Origin: Fundidesulfovibrio magnetotacticus
GTDB lineage: Bacteria > Desulfobacterota > Desulfovibrionia > Desulfovibrionales > Desulfovibrionaceae
DNA: 64,000 nt
Direction of reading: 5' to 3'
Assembly: GCF_013019105.1 (NCBI RefSeq)
Contig: NZ_BLTE01000006.1
Coordinates: 141,796 to 205,795 of the forward strand
Shown: one piece after another, positions 48,110-57,404 of the stretch
How the letters are laid out: the number at the start of each line of letters is the position of its first letter
How positions within the stretch are numbered: position 1 is the stretch's first letter
The notes under the pieces: model-generated
Seen by the model: the letters and a program-made list of their open reading frames with translations, nothing else
What the model was told of the DNA's origin: nothing
Databases searched by the model: none
Made by a program: the position numbers and the translations under genes

Positions 48110-51037
48110 TCAGTCGATATCCGTGGTTTGGGACGCCATGGCTCGCGACGCCATCACCTTCTCGATCAGTCCCACGAGTTCCTTGCATTCGACAGGCTTT
48201 GAAATGTAGTCGTCCATCCCGGCCGCCAGGAACTTCTCCTTGTCGCCGGCCATCGCGTAGGCGGTCATGGCTATGATCGGAATATCCCGCTTCAATTCGA
48301 AGCGGTGTTTGAATCGTATGTGCTGGGTCGCTTCAAGTCCGTCCATCTCGGGCATCTGGATGTCCATCAGGATCAGATCGAAATCCTTGGACGCCAGCTT
48401 TTCCAAGGCGTCTTTGCCGTCGACGGCGAGCGTCACGTCGTAACCCGCCTTTTCCAGCAACTTTTTCGTGACCAGCCGGGTCACCGAGTCATCCTCGGCA
48501 AAGAGGATTCGCTTCTCGCAAGACAGGGCGCCGGCCGGCCTCGATGCCATGTGAATCGTTTGCAGGGCCTCATGGTACGTGTTCCTGAAGGGGATAGACA
48601 CGTAAAAGGTTGAACCCGCTCCCACCTCGGTGTCGACGCAGATGGACCCTCCGAGGGTGCTCACAAGCCTGCGCACGATCGACAGGCCGAGCCCAGCCCC
48701 CTGATGCTTGCGTATGTAGGTGGTTTCGACCTGCGCAAACGGCTCAAAAACCTTGACGATTTCATCATCTGGTATTCCGGGGCCCGTGTCGTTCACACAG
48801 AACACGACGCGCACCAACTCGTCCCTCAAGTGCGGGACCGTGAACGCTTCGACACAAACATGACCAGACTCCGTGAACTTCAGGGCATTGCCGACCAGAT
48901 TGAACAAGATCTGGCGGATCTTTCCCTCGTCACCGATCAACAGCATCGGAACGTTGTCCGCGAAATCGAAGGAGAGCCTCACCCTGCTGCTCGCCACTTC
49001 GTGCTGGAAAAGCTCCAGAACGGATTCCTTGACTTGGGAGAGCTCGAATTGTTCATTGGTCGTCGGCATCTTCCCGGATTCGACCCTCGACAGGTCAAGT
49101 ATGTCCGAAAGAAGACGAGCCAGACGCTTCGAGGACTTGATGGCCAAATCAACATACTCGAGGTGGTCCTTGTCGGACACCTCCCCCTGCAACACCTGAA
49201 GCATGCCGAGGATGCCGTTGAGGGGCGTGCGGATTTCGTGGCTCATGTTCGCCAGAAAAACCGACTTGGCGAGGCTGGCCGATTCTGCGGCCTCTTTGGC
49301 GCGCAGCATCTCGAGTTCGGCATTCTTTCGCGAGGTGACGTCCATGAACATGACCGCGAGCTTTTCCGAGGACAGGCGGAAGCACAACAGTTCGAAAACA
49401 CCTGCCGCCTTGGCATCTTCATAGACCACCTGCTCCGTATGCCAGCTCACCCCTGTCTCCAGCACATCCATGGAGCGCTCCGGGATGTCCGTCCCGATCA
49501 ATCCGGGAAATGCTTCCAGGAAACCTTTCCCCTTCAACTTCTCATGAGAAATTCCTAAAATTTCATCTGCAGCGGGATTTGCGCCGAAGAACACCAGCCC
49601 GCCATCGTCTCGATGATAGAGATGCATGCCGATAGGCGTCTGATCGATGACGGCTCTCAGCACTTCCTCGCTTTGTTGCAGCGCCCTGTCAGACTCTTTC
49701 TGGGCAAGAACTTTCCACACGAAGTCCATCATCAACGTCAATTGATAGACATCCGCGCTGGTATACTCTGACGACTTGTTGCCGACACCCACAACAAGGA
49801 CGATCTTTTCATCCCTGAAGACCGGCACCGTCATGAACGACTCCAGATGCACATGCCCCTCAGGATACCCTTTCTTGAGCGGGTTTTGTGCGCCGAAATC
49901 ATTGACGACAATTGGCCTGCGCTGCCTTACGGCCTCGCCCCATATGCCCGTTTTGCTCAACTCATAACATTGCAGCGGCTTCGCGACGCGACATTCCCGC
50001 ATCACATCCTTCGACCAGGTATTGAGAATAAAATGACTCTTTTCCTCATCATAGTGGTAGATGTACCCGATCTTGCTGCTCGTCAACTTGATGGCCTCCG
50101 CCAAGGCAAAATCCAAGTAATCCTGAGCGGACGAGAAGGGGCGCTGCAAGATGCTTACGAGACTCAAGAGGCGCGCCTCATTGAGGCGACCTTCATCCTC
50201 GACGAGTTTGCGCTCTGTTATGTCGACAAACGTGACCACAACCTGCTCAAGCCGCCGGGAAGAATCGAACTCCGGGAATGCATCAACCAAAACCCATACA
50301 GGCACGCTTCGATTCGGGCTGACAATGCCAAGCGTCATATTGCGCACGGGCTGTAGGGAGGACAACACCACTGATACGGGGTATTCTTCGACGGACATCG
50401 GGGTCCGGTCCTCTCTCATGAAACACCATGCGGGATCGACGGCAGTCTTGCCCATCATCTGCTCGACCGTTAAGTCCAGCAACTTCGACGCGTGCTCATT
50501 GGCAATGAGCACGCTTGAATCAGGAGCATGGACGACAACTCCTGAGTGCATGTTCTGAATGAGCTTCAGGTTTCTCTGCTGGCTCTCAAGCAGAGCCTCT
50601 TCTATCTGCTTGTTCTGGCTGCGGTCGATATAGATGCACATCCCACCGATGCACACATCGTTGAGATCATAAAGTGGGAAAACATTGGCTATTATGCTCA
50701 ACCTTGCCCCGCGCCTGCCAGTAACAGGAACATCAATGTTCTTGAAAACCTTACCATGCTGGATACTCTTGCTGACGACTGTCTCATGCGTTATGTCTCC
50801 ATAGAAGACTTCCGCGAGCCTCTTCCCAACACATTCATCGGCGCTTCCTTCCATCTGGAGCATCTGAAGCAACGCCGTGTTTGTCTGCAAAACGCGTTCA
50901 CATTCATCCACCAGCAGATACGGCATCGGCATACACCTTAACACCGCATAGAAAAGGCCCCTGTCCTGCCGAACAGCCTGGGCAATGGATGTGATATCGT
51001 CGATACTACCCGTGGCAGCGATTTCAATTTTCGACAT
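48110..51037 (-). CDS. Hybrid histidine kinase, PAS-PAS-GAF-PAS-HisKA-HATPase-REC
   Basis: A 975-residue cytoplasmic kinase without membrane helices. Rough order: PAS (45-165), PAS (175-295), GAF (305-465), PAS (475-585), HisKA with phospho-His600 in ANMSHEIRTPLNG, HATPase (705-820, with NDTGPGIP and GAGLGLSIV), and a receiver (about 845-965) with Asp892 in LILMDIQMPEMDG. The receiver implies a phosphorelay to an Hpt partner not in this window. Ribosome site is weak; I chose the ATG at 51037 because the 26 upstream residues look non-coding. Its base composition is lower in GC than that of its neighbours, which hints at later acquisition. Confidence 0.93.
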   Translation of the reverse strand: MSKIEIAATGSIDDITSIAQAVRQDRGLFYAVLRCMPMPYLLVDECERVLQTNTALLQMLQMEGSADECVGKRLAEVFYGDITHETVVSKSIQHGKVFKNIDVPVTGRRGARLSIIANVFPLYDLNDVCIGGMCIYIDRSQNKQIEEALLESQQRNLKLIQNMHSGVVVHAPDSSVLIANEHASKLLDLTVEQMMGKTAVDPAWCFMREDRTPMSVEEYPVSVVLSSLQPVRNMTLGIVSPNRSVPVWVLVDAFPEFDSSRRLEQVVVTFVDITERKLVEDEGRLNEARLLSLVSILQRPFSSAQDYLDFALAEAIKLTSSKIGYIYHYDEEKSHFILNTWSKDVMRECRVAKPLQCYELSKTGIWGEAVRQRRPIVVNDFGAQNPLKKGYPEGHVHLESFMTVPVFRDEKIVLVVGVGNKSSEYTSADVYQLTLMMDFVWKVLAQKESDRALQQSEEVLRAVIDQTPIGMHLYHRDDGGLVFFGANPAADEILGISHEKLKGKGFLEAFPGLIGTDIPERSMDVLETGVSWHTEQVVYEDAKAAGVFELLCFRLSSEKLAVMFMDVTSRKNAELEMLRAKEAAESASLAKSVFLANMSHEIRTPLNGILGMLQVLQGEVSDKDHLEYVDLAIKSSKRLARLLSDILDLSRVESGKMPTTNEQFELSQVKESVLELFQHEVASSRVRLSFDFADNVPMLLIGDEGKIRQILFNLVGNALKFTESGHVCVEAFTVPHLRDELVRVVFCVNDTGPGIPDDEIVKVFEPFAQVETTYIRKHQGAGLGLSIVRRLVSTLGGSICVDTEVGAGSTFYVSIPFRNTYHEALQTIHMASRPAGALSCEKRILFAEDDSVTRLVTKKLLEKAGYDVTLAVDGKDALEKLASKDFDLILMDIQMPEMDGLEATQHIRFKHRFELKRDIPIIAMTAYAMAGDKEKFLAAGMDDYISKPVECKELVGLIEKVMASRAMASQTTDID

Positions 51038-51917
51038 CAAGCACCGTTCCCGGCTATAATTATACGCCTGCCATGTCCTGCTGCACAAACACGATTCACC
51101 AACACTACCCGACACAAAAGGCCTTATTTCCTTTCATACACCACTCAAGAGGAGAATGCCACCTCTGTAGAGAGTGTTCAACTTTCATGCAATCATCGGG
51201 GAATACTCGGGGGGCCTGTCCGCCGCGCCTCCCGCCGGAAGGCCTTGCCGCATGCCTCGCGCCTGCAGGCGCCCACCCGGACGAGAGCGGACGTCCCGGC
51301 CCGGCGCTCCATCGCCCCGGGGTGGGGGCCGCCACCAGGGTGCACCGGCAACGCTGATCGTCCCGCGCGGCTGCCCAAAATCTCTACCCATCCCCCCCCG
51401 ACGCCACTCGCGAAGACGGCTTCCAGACCGCCCAGGCGCATACGCCTGCAGCAGCCCGGGCGCGCCGGAAGCGGCTGACTTCCCACACAATGTCTCACGA
51501 AGATTGACAGGAAAACGCCGGACGATATCCGTTTATCAGCAATGTCTATACATACTGCAGCCAACTGTTACTGCGCCTTGGCGTGACTCTGCGGAGCATC
51601 ATGATCCTTTCATATGCCTTTGCCTTTCACCACTGTTCCCCAAAATGGTTTTAATTAAGATTCAGTAGCCCCTTGGTGAATTGTGTCACTTACTCCATGT
51701 ATGACGAAATATTGTTCGCTTGTGTAGACCATGCGACGTTTGCCGTGTAAGGTTGAAGCTCTCTCCAGCGTGGTGGCCTCCGGTACAGTGGCGGTTTACA
51801 TTTCAGGAGGTCGGCCCTGGGCCCAGGAGGCAGAAGCCTTCGGCTTGTCCGAGTCGCTTCGAGGCGAGGCAGTCCAGAGTCGTACCCGGATGAAACTTTC
51901 CAATGAAGGGCGTTGCC
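51038..51917. other. Gap between the hybrid kinase and the chemoreceptor
   Basis: An 880-bp divergent intergenic region. AT-rich sequence near 51040-51180 probably holds the kinase promoter. A GC-rich middle (51200-51470) has only shadow frames. A second AT-rich block (51540-51720) probably holds the chemoreceptor promoter; I could not identify a clean sigma-28 site. Confidence 0.4.
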
Positions 51918-53957
51918 ATGAAAAACTTGAAACTCGGGGTGAAGATCGGCCTTGGTTTCGGCATTCTCATTCTTATCGCAGGCCTCCTTGGCGGGATGGC
52001 CATGGTGAACATGCTCTCCGTGGGGAGGCAGGCAGAACGCCTGGCCCAGGAGGTCGCGCCCGAAGTGTCCGTTGCCACCGAAGTCGAGCGCTCCTCGCTG
52101 CAGACCATGTTCGCCATGCGAGGCTTCGTCTACACGGGCGATGAAGCCTTCTGGAAGGAGACCCAGAAGGAACTTGTCGACGTGGACAAGGCGCTCCAGC
52201 AGGCCAGGGAGCTTGCCCGGAAGTACCCGAACCTGGTCAAGCTCAAGGAGAACGCGGACAAGGCCAGCACCAAGGTCGCTGAATGGAAGAAGCTGGCGGA
52301 GCAGTCCTACGCCCTGGAGCATGCCATGGACGCCAACCGCAAGACCATGGACGAGAGTGCCCAGGTGTTCATGAAGAATTGCGTGATGTATCTGGAGTCC
52401 CAGCAGAAGGCGCTCTTCGAGCTCCTGGGGAACCCGACGGCGGAATCCGCAAAGATCAAGGACCGCGCCGACAAGATCAACATCATCAACGACGTCATAG
52501 ACGCTGGCAATGCCGTACGGGTGGCCAACTTCAAGGGGCAGGCCCACCGCGACCTGAAGATCATCCAGGATGGGCTGAAGAACTTCGAAATCATCGCCGC
52601 CAAGGAGCAGCAACTCAGGGCCATCACCCGCTTGGAGGCGAACATCCGCCAGCTGAACGACATCCGCAAGGCCGGCGAGGCCTACAAGGAGGCGATGCTG
52701 GCTTACGTGAAGAACTCGCTCGCCAGCGAGGAGGCCACCAAGACGCGCAACCTGGTGGCGGAGGACGTGCTGAAGGCCGCGTCGGACACCTCCTCCTACG
52801 GCGTGAAGCTGACCGAACAGCTCACGGACGAGGCCTCCAAAAGCCTGTCCGCCTCTTCCACCATCATGGCCGTGGGGCTTGTTATCGCGCTGATCATGGG
52901 CGTGGCCGTGGCCTTCTTCATCACCAAGGGGATCACCGGCCCCGTGATCCAGGGCGTCACCTTCGCCCAGAAGATGAGCGAAGGCGACATGACCCTGGAC
53001 CTTCAGGTGAACCAGAAAGACGAGATCGGCATGCTGGCCGACGCCCTTCGCGAGATGACCAGACGCTTGAACGAAGTGATGGGCGAAGTGGTGGAGGGGG
53101 CCAACAACGTGGCCTCGGGGGCGCAGGAGCTCTCGGCCACCTCCGAATCCCTCTCCCAGGGCGCCAGCGAACAGGCTGCCAGCGTGGAAGAAGTCTCCTC
53201 CTCCATGGAGGAGATGACCTCCAACATCCAGCAGAACGCCGACAACTCCGTGCAGACCGAATCCATGGCCATGAAGGCCGCCAGGGACGCCGAAGAGGGC
53301 GGGCGCGCCGTGTCCCAGACCGTGGGCGCCATGAAGCAGATCGCCGAGAAGATCTCCATCATCGAGGAAATCGCCCGCCAGACCAACCTGCTCGCCTTGA
53401 ACGCGGCCATCGAGGCTGCCCGGGCGGGTGAACACGGCAAGGGATTCGCGGTCGTGGCGGCCGAAGTGCGCAAGCTTGCCGAACGCTCCGGGCACGCGGC
53501 CGCCGAAATCTCGTCTTTGTCCACCGAATCGGTGGCCGTGGCCGAGAAGGCGGGGAACATGCTCTCCGCCATTGTGCCCGACATCAAGAAAACCGCCGAA
53601 CTGGTGCAGGAGATCGCCGCCGGTTCGCGCGAGCAGAGCGCGGGCGCGGACCAGATCAACAAGGCCATCCAGCAGCTCGACCAGGTTATCCAGCAAAACG
53701 CTTCCGCTTCGGAGGAAATGGCCTCCACCTCCGAGGAACTTTCCAGCCAGGCCGAGCAGTTGCTTTCCACCGTGAGCTTCTTCAAGCTCAAGGGCTCCCA
53801 CCACGGCTCGAGGCCCGCGGCTCCCAAGGCCCTCCCCCACGGCACGTCCTCCGTCGGCCGCCCCCGCCCGGCGGCCAGGAAAGGGGCAAAGCCCGGGAAG
53901 GGCGTTTCCATCGACCTGGGGGCGGCCGATCATGACAACGATTTCGAGAAATTCTAG
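51918..53957 (+). CDS. Methyl-accepting chemotaxis protein
   Basis: A 679-residue chemoreceptor: helix 1 (about residues 7-30), a helical periplasmic sensor (about 31-315), helix 2 (about 317-340), HAMP (about 341-395) and the signalling domain with tip [20 protein letters not shown]. The C-terminus ends NDFEKF, matching the x-[HFYW]-x2-[HFYW] pentapeptide that tethers CheR/CheB. The ATG at 51918 has AGGG upstream; the frame also has a start five codons earlier. cheW follows 15 bp downstream, so both are one operon. Confidence 0.95.
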   Translation: MKNLKLGVKIGLGFGILILIAGLLGGMAMVNMLSVGRQAERLAQEVAPEVSVATEVERSSLQTMFAMRGFVYTGDEAFWKETQKELVDVDKALQQARELARKYPNLVKLKENADKASTKVAEWKKLAEQSYALEHAMDANRKTMDESAQVFMKNCVMYLESQQKALFELLGNPTAESAKIKDRADKINIINDVIDAGNAVRVANFKGQAHRDLKIIQDGLKNFEIIAAKEQQLRAITRLEANIRQLNDIRKAGEAYKEAMLAYVKNSLASEEATKTRNLVAEDVLKAASDTSSYGVKLTEQLTDEASKSLSASSTIMAVGLVIALIMGVAVAFFITKGITGPVIQGVTFAQKMSEGDMTLDLQVNQKDEIGMLADALREMTRRLNEVMGEVVEGANNVASGAQELSATSESLSQGASEQAASVEEVSSSMEEMTSNIQQNADNSVQTESMAMKAARDAEEGGRAVSQTVGAMKQIAEKISIIEEIARQTNLLALNAAIEAARAGEHGKGFAVVAAEVRKLAERSGHAAAEISSLSTESVAVAEKAGNMLSAIVPDIKKTAELVQEIAAGSREQSAGADQINKAIQQLDQVIQQNASASEEMASTSEELSSQAEQLLSTVSFFKLKGSHHGSRPAAPKALPHGTSSVGRPRPAARKGAKPGKGVSIDLGAADHDNDFEKF

Positions 53958-53972
53958 CCCCGGGAGTACTCC

Positions 53973-54464
53973 GTGAGCGAGAACACGAACCAATACCTGA
54001 CCTTCACCCTGGGTGAAGAGGTGTTCGCCCTGGACATAGCCTCGGTGCGCGAGGTGCTGGAATATACGACCATCACCAAGGTCCCGCGCACGCCGGAAGC
54101 CGTGCGCGGGGTGATCAACCTGCGCGGCCGGGCCGTACCCGTGGTTGACGTGCGCCTGAAGTTCGGCATGCCCGAGACCAGGCGCACCGTGAACACCTGC
54201 ATCATCATCGTCGAGGTGCGCATGGACGGCCAGGAGACGGTCCTGGGCGCACTTGCCGATTCGGTCAAGGAAGTCATGGATATCGAACCCAAGGACATCG
54301 AGCCCGCGCCCAGGATGGGAACCTCCGTCCATGCCGACTTCATCCAGGGCATCGGCAAGCATGGTGACGACTTCATCATCATCCTGGACATCGACAAGGT
54401 GTTCACCGAGGACGAGTTGCAGGTGCGTGACGTCGCGGGGGAGGACTCCCAGAGCGCGGCGTGA
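53973..54464 (+). CDS. cheW: Chemotaxis coupling protein CheW
   Basis: A 163-residue CheW with ITKVPRTPEAVRGVINLRGR and AVPVVDVRLKFG, the hallmark segment. It bridges chemoreceptors to CheA. It starts at GTG with GGGAG 7 bp upstream, directly after the chemoreceptor gene. It is probably the last intact core gene before the mobile-element debris. Confidence 0.96.
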   Translation: MSENTNQYLTFTLGEEVFALDIASVREVLEYTTITKVPRTPEAVRGVINLRGRAVPVVDVRLKFGMPETRRTVNTCIIIVEVRMDGQETVLGALADSVKEVMDIEPKDIEPAPRMGTSVHADFIQGIGKHGDDFIIILDIDKVFTEDELQVRDVAGEDSQSAA

Positions 54465-54701
54465 CGTGAGATTCCGCGCGGGGGGCATGCGCGTCGGATG
54501 CCCCCCCCCCCGCGGCGCGCCGCGTTCCGGTCCGGCGGCGTCAGCACGATTCCGGCGACGCGCTCGGGGAGGCCGCCGAGGGCCTGGACGCCAAGCCTTC
54601 AGGCCCGATGCCGCCCCTTCCCGCCGCAAGGGCCGTGGGGTCCACTTGCGACGTTTCATGGCCGATCTCCTCCTCGGAATCAGCCACGAAAACTCAGTTA
54701 G

Positions 54702-55427
54702 CGCGATCTTTCACCAAACCGGGGGCAGGACAATCCTTTCTGGGGCTACCGGCGAATCTGGGCTCATCAGCGCTTCGTTGATGAACTGATCGTCGGCAAG
54801 AACCGTGTGCACCGGCTCATGAAGGAGCACGGCCTCGCGTTTCGCGGCAGTCAGCTCCTTAAGGCCAAGCGAAAGCCGACCGGCCACAAGCCCAGGCCCT
54901 CTAGGCCGAATCAGTGGCGGGGCATCGACATGACCACGACCATGGCCCTCTCGGAAGGCAACGCCTCGATCTTTTTCGCTATCGACCACTGCTCGCTGGA
55001 ACTGGTGGGCATCCATGCCGTCAAGCGCGGGACCAGGCTCGAAGCTTTGGAGCCGATCCGGCAAGGTGTGCGCCGTAATTTCGGCGCGCTCGGCAAGGAT
55101 GTGGCGGCCGGGCTGACCCTGCCCCATGACCATGGCAGCCAGTCCATCTCGGAGGACTTCCAGCGGGAGCTCGCCTTCCTCGGCATCAAGGACTCGCCCT
55201 CCTACGTGCGCGAGCCCCAAGGCAACGGCATCGCCGAACGTTTCGTGCTAATCCTCAAGGAAAATCTGCTCTGGGTGCGGGCCTTCCAGACCGTCGAGGA
55301 CCTGCGCCAAGGCCTCCAGGCCTTCAAGGAAACATACAACACCCGCTGGAGGGTCGGACGGCACGGCTACAGGACGCCCGAGCAGCACAGGGAGAAACTC
55401 CTTTCAGCTCTTGGCAGGGCGGCTTAA
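54702..55427 (+). pseudogene. IS3-type transposase OrfB, N-terminally truncated
   Basis: The frame opens after an in-frame TAG at about 54699 and has no start until ATG 54807, yet family-like sequence begins earlier: NPFWGYRRIWAHQRFVDELI then NRVHRLMKEHGL. The integrase core follows (GIDMTTTMAL, PHDHGSQSISEDFQREL, GNGIAERFVLILKENLLW, RTPEQHREKLL), giving the DDE-type set of IS3 OrfB. The N-terminal helical part and OrfA are absent, and I see no terminal inverted repeats, so this is an immobile remnant. It lies exactly where composition changes from core to accessory. Confidence 0.8.
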
Positions 55428-55726
55428 TTCGACGGCAAATTGACCAAGAAACACTGGACCGCTACAAGACTGATTTTGCGACTCATAGTGAGTCGAAAAT
55501 CGACAACTCGTCTGAGAGCGATTTTGAGCGTTAGCGTTTCTGCGTGAAGAGCGAAGAGAGACGTGAATATGAGTGAAAAAACGGTGAAAAAATGATGGCA
55601 CAACATGCTGAAATATCGGCGTTTATTGCCGAGATTTTTACTGTCTTGTCTTTCACAAATCTTTCACAATGGGATTTTAGAAAAGCAGAAGGGGTTACGA
55701 TTTTCATCGTAACCCCTTGAAATGTG
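55428..55726. other. AT-rich spacer with an inverted repeat
   Basis: No gene. The main element is GATTTT-gcGACTCA-tag-TGAGTCg-AAAATC at 55472-55501, a hairpin with a one-base bulge that could end transcription from the transposase remnant. The hairpin at 55689 is annotated separately. Confidence 0.45.
55689..55718 (-). terminator. Terminator of the truncated tmRNA/tRNA gene
   Basis: AAGGGGTTACGA-ttttca-TCGTAACCCCTT is a perfect 12-bp stem. On the minus strand it comes 8 bp after the CCA of the RNA gene fragment and is followed by CTGCTTTTC, so it looks like that gene's native terminator. Confidence 0.7.
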
Positions 55727-55775
55727 TGGTGGAGCTGGACGGAATCGAACCGACGACCTCTTGAATGCCATGCCA
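55727..55775 (-). other. 3' end of a tmRNA (or tRNA) gene: candidate att site
   Basis: On the minus strand the sequence ends with a T-loop GGTTCGATTCC, then CCAGCTCCACCA. The acceptor end CAGCTCCACCA is that of tmRNA (ssrA), though a tRNA cannot be excluded. Only about 45 nt look like RNA gene; upstream of this is unrelated AT-rich DNA, and the T-stem has one mismatch. Integrating elements that use ssrA or tRNA genes leave exactly such a 3' duplicate at one end, with the native terminator beyond it, as here. The intact copy would be at the other end of the element, not visible in this window. Confidence 0.6.
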
Positions 55776-55959
55776 ACAATTTATTGAAATAATTAGACTT
55801 TTGTTGGACAGCCAAAGATTGCCAACCTAACCTTTTGGCTCCTGCCAACGGAATTGTGGCTTTCAGTGGCGGTCCTGCCAACGTGACGCCAACAGGTATT
55901 TGGCGGCAGCGGCTGCGCAGTTGGTGCGGCAGTGGCTAGACAGCCACAGGGCAGCCAAC
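55772..55959. repeat. Six GCCAAC repeats beside the att site (possible integrase arm sites)
   Basis: GCCAAC occurs at 55772, 55821, 55844, 55877, 55888 and 55954, all in the same orientation, with a GTTGG at 55803. Six in 188 bp is far above expectation for a hexamer. Tyrosine-recombinase att sites carry such short direct repeats as arm-type binding sites. No integrase gene lies next to them. Confidence 0.5.
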
Positions 55960-56055
55960 GGAGCTTGGGCTGGTCCTGATTCATAGACCCCTGTGAACCG
56001 ACCACTGCATGAGTACTTTACAAACTCGTTTTAAAAAATACATAACTACAGACAT

Positions 56056-57042
56056 CTATTGGATGCGAGAATATGTTCTGCCTTTAACAACCCGCTTAAC
56101 TCGTTCGAAATCATGAATTTCGACTTTTGCACAAATTACATCAATTTCATTTCCAATCGCTGCTAAATATCGAATCTGTCGGACTTGCTCTGCTTTAAGA
56201 CGATTTTCATTGCCACAAATTACAGCCTCTGCATATTGTGGATCATTCCATTTTGCTGCTACGCCAGGATTAGGTATACCAAGTTGCGGGTGTTCTTTTA
56301 GATGCTTTTCGAGTAATAACTCTCGCTCTTCAGTATCTATATGCATTGGCTCTTTTAATATTGCTAGCCTGTGCAGACATCGGATACCCTCATATCCGCC
56401 TGGTATCATATTTAATCCGTATTCATGCTTCGAGGACAAACTATACTTGTCAACCAAATACTCCTCAGTGTCCATAGCTTGATCAGTATTTAAGCCGACT
56501 GCACAGATCGAGGTAACAACTCCCTCCAATTTCGGGACATTAACAGGAATATTGTTCATTTCACTTAATTTTGCCTGAATCAAGGAATTCATCGTTTTTG
56601 GAAATAGCCGTTTAGATTCATCACTGATGCCGCATTTCACATGCTCAGAAAAACGAGTATTCCAACCTCTTTTTGTTATGCCATAATACGCGTAGTATTT
56701 GTTGTCGCTAGAAAAAAGGAAGTGTGCATAAACTGAATAGGTTCCCCTTAAATCTCGCCCACCTTTTATAAGCGCTCTCCATGGTATTTCGACACGCATA
56801 GGTATGTTTAGCGTAACGCTTTGCATAACAATAAAAACAACTGGTGAAATCTCTTTCTCATCTCTCTGGTTTGTCACGGTGGATACATACAATCTCTCGT
56901 CAGTTCTCCGATTTATTCTTTGTTCGAGATTAATGACTATACGGCCTTCTGCTGGCATCGGTGGAAAAGCGGACAGGTCTGACCCTGTACTGGTCAAAAT
57001 GGATTCGTACTTCTGGCCGAGATTCCGATTTCCCCATGACAC
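56056..57042 (-). CDS. GIY-YIG-like endonuclease domain protein, accessory
   Basis: A 328-residue protein in AT-rich DNA. Residues about 104-134 read VYAHFLF..YYAYYGITKRGWNTRFSEH, which fits a GIY-YIG fold: Tyr pair, YGIT, an Arg at 130 and His134. The rest is unfamiliar; a C-terminal part holds NMIPGGYEG, seen in homing-type GIY-YIG proteins, and RRIRYLAAIG-like helical sequence. It may be a selfish or defence-related nuclease. The start is uncertain: the ATG at 57042 lies in sequence of different composition, and Met29 (56958) is a fair alternative. Confidence 0.55.
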   Translation of the reverse strand: MSWGNRNLGQKYESILTSTGSDLSAFPPMPAEGRIVINLEQRINRRTDERLYVSTVTNQRDEKEISPVVFIVMQSVTLNIPMRVEIPWRALIKGGRDLRGTYSVYAHFLFSSDNKYYAYYGITKRGWNTRFSEHVKCGISDESKRLFPKTMNSLIQAKLSEMNNIPVNVPKLEGVVTSICAVGLNTDQAMDTEEYLVDKYSLSSKHEYGLNMIPGGYEGIRCLHRLAILKEPMHIDTEERELLLEKHLKEHPQLGIPNPGVAAKWNDPQYAEAVICGNENRLKAEQVRQIRYLAAIGNEIDVICAKVEIHDFERVKRVVKGRTYSRIQ

Positions 57043-57124
57043 GCTTGATCGCCAAGCCCATCAGAGCAAGTGCGACGACGCCAGCGACGATCAGCAGCAA
57101 CGTGTCCATGTCCACGGTTACCAT
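56930..57124 (-). CDS. Possible small single-helix membrane protein
   Basis: A 64-codon frame: MVTVDMDTLLLIVAGVVALA continues as one strong membrane helix ending in a basic RVMGK stretch, a plausible small membrane protein. Its 3' half overlaps the start of the GIY-YIG-like frame out of phase, so one of the two starts is probably wrong, or this is the remains of a longer gene. Low confidence. Confidence 0.25.
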   Translation of the reverse strand: MVTVDMDTLLLIVAGVVALALMGLAIKRVMGKSESRPEVRIHFDQYRVRPVRFSTDASRRPYSH

Positions 57125-57404
57125 TCTGCTCTGACGGTAGGCAAGGGCGCTGTAGCCTCGACGTTATCCCTGGATCAGTTGAGACTCTGGGTCTTGATCC
57201 GAATGAAACTCCAGAAAGGGTTGTTCGAATCCCATTGGGGCCAAGGATGGTTTGAAGGAGATGGGACTTTATACGTTGGCCGCAGGGAGAGATCGCTCCG
57301 GATGTGGGGAGGTGGACGTTTCTCGTTGTAGAACTTCTTGAGGAGTTTACGCAGTCGAGCTTTTTCAAGTTCACAGACTGGATATTTTATAGATCTTTAA
57401 AAAC
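57125..57404. other. Gap before the Cys-cluster kinase gene
   Basis: A 280-bp stretch with mixed composition. Frames on both strands are short and featureless. I see no terminator with a T-run after the kinase gene's stop at 57405. Confidence 0.35.

Noticed and set aside
55472..56005. CRISPR array or repeat cluster near the island boundary
   Set aside because: The GCCAAC hexamers are short and irregularly spaced, with no repeat of 23-40 bp and no cas genes nearby.
56994..57374. 126-codon minus-strand frame between the GIY-YIG-like and kinase genes
   Set aside because: No motif or ribosome site, mixed composition and overlap with other candidate frames; likely chance.
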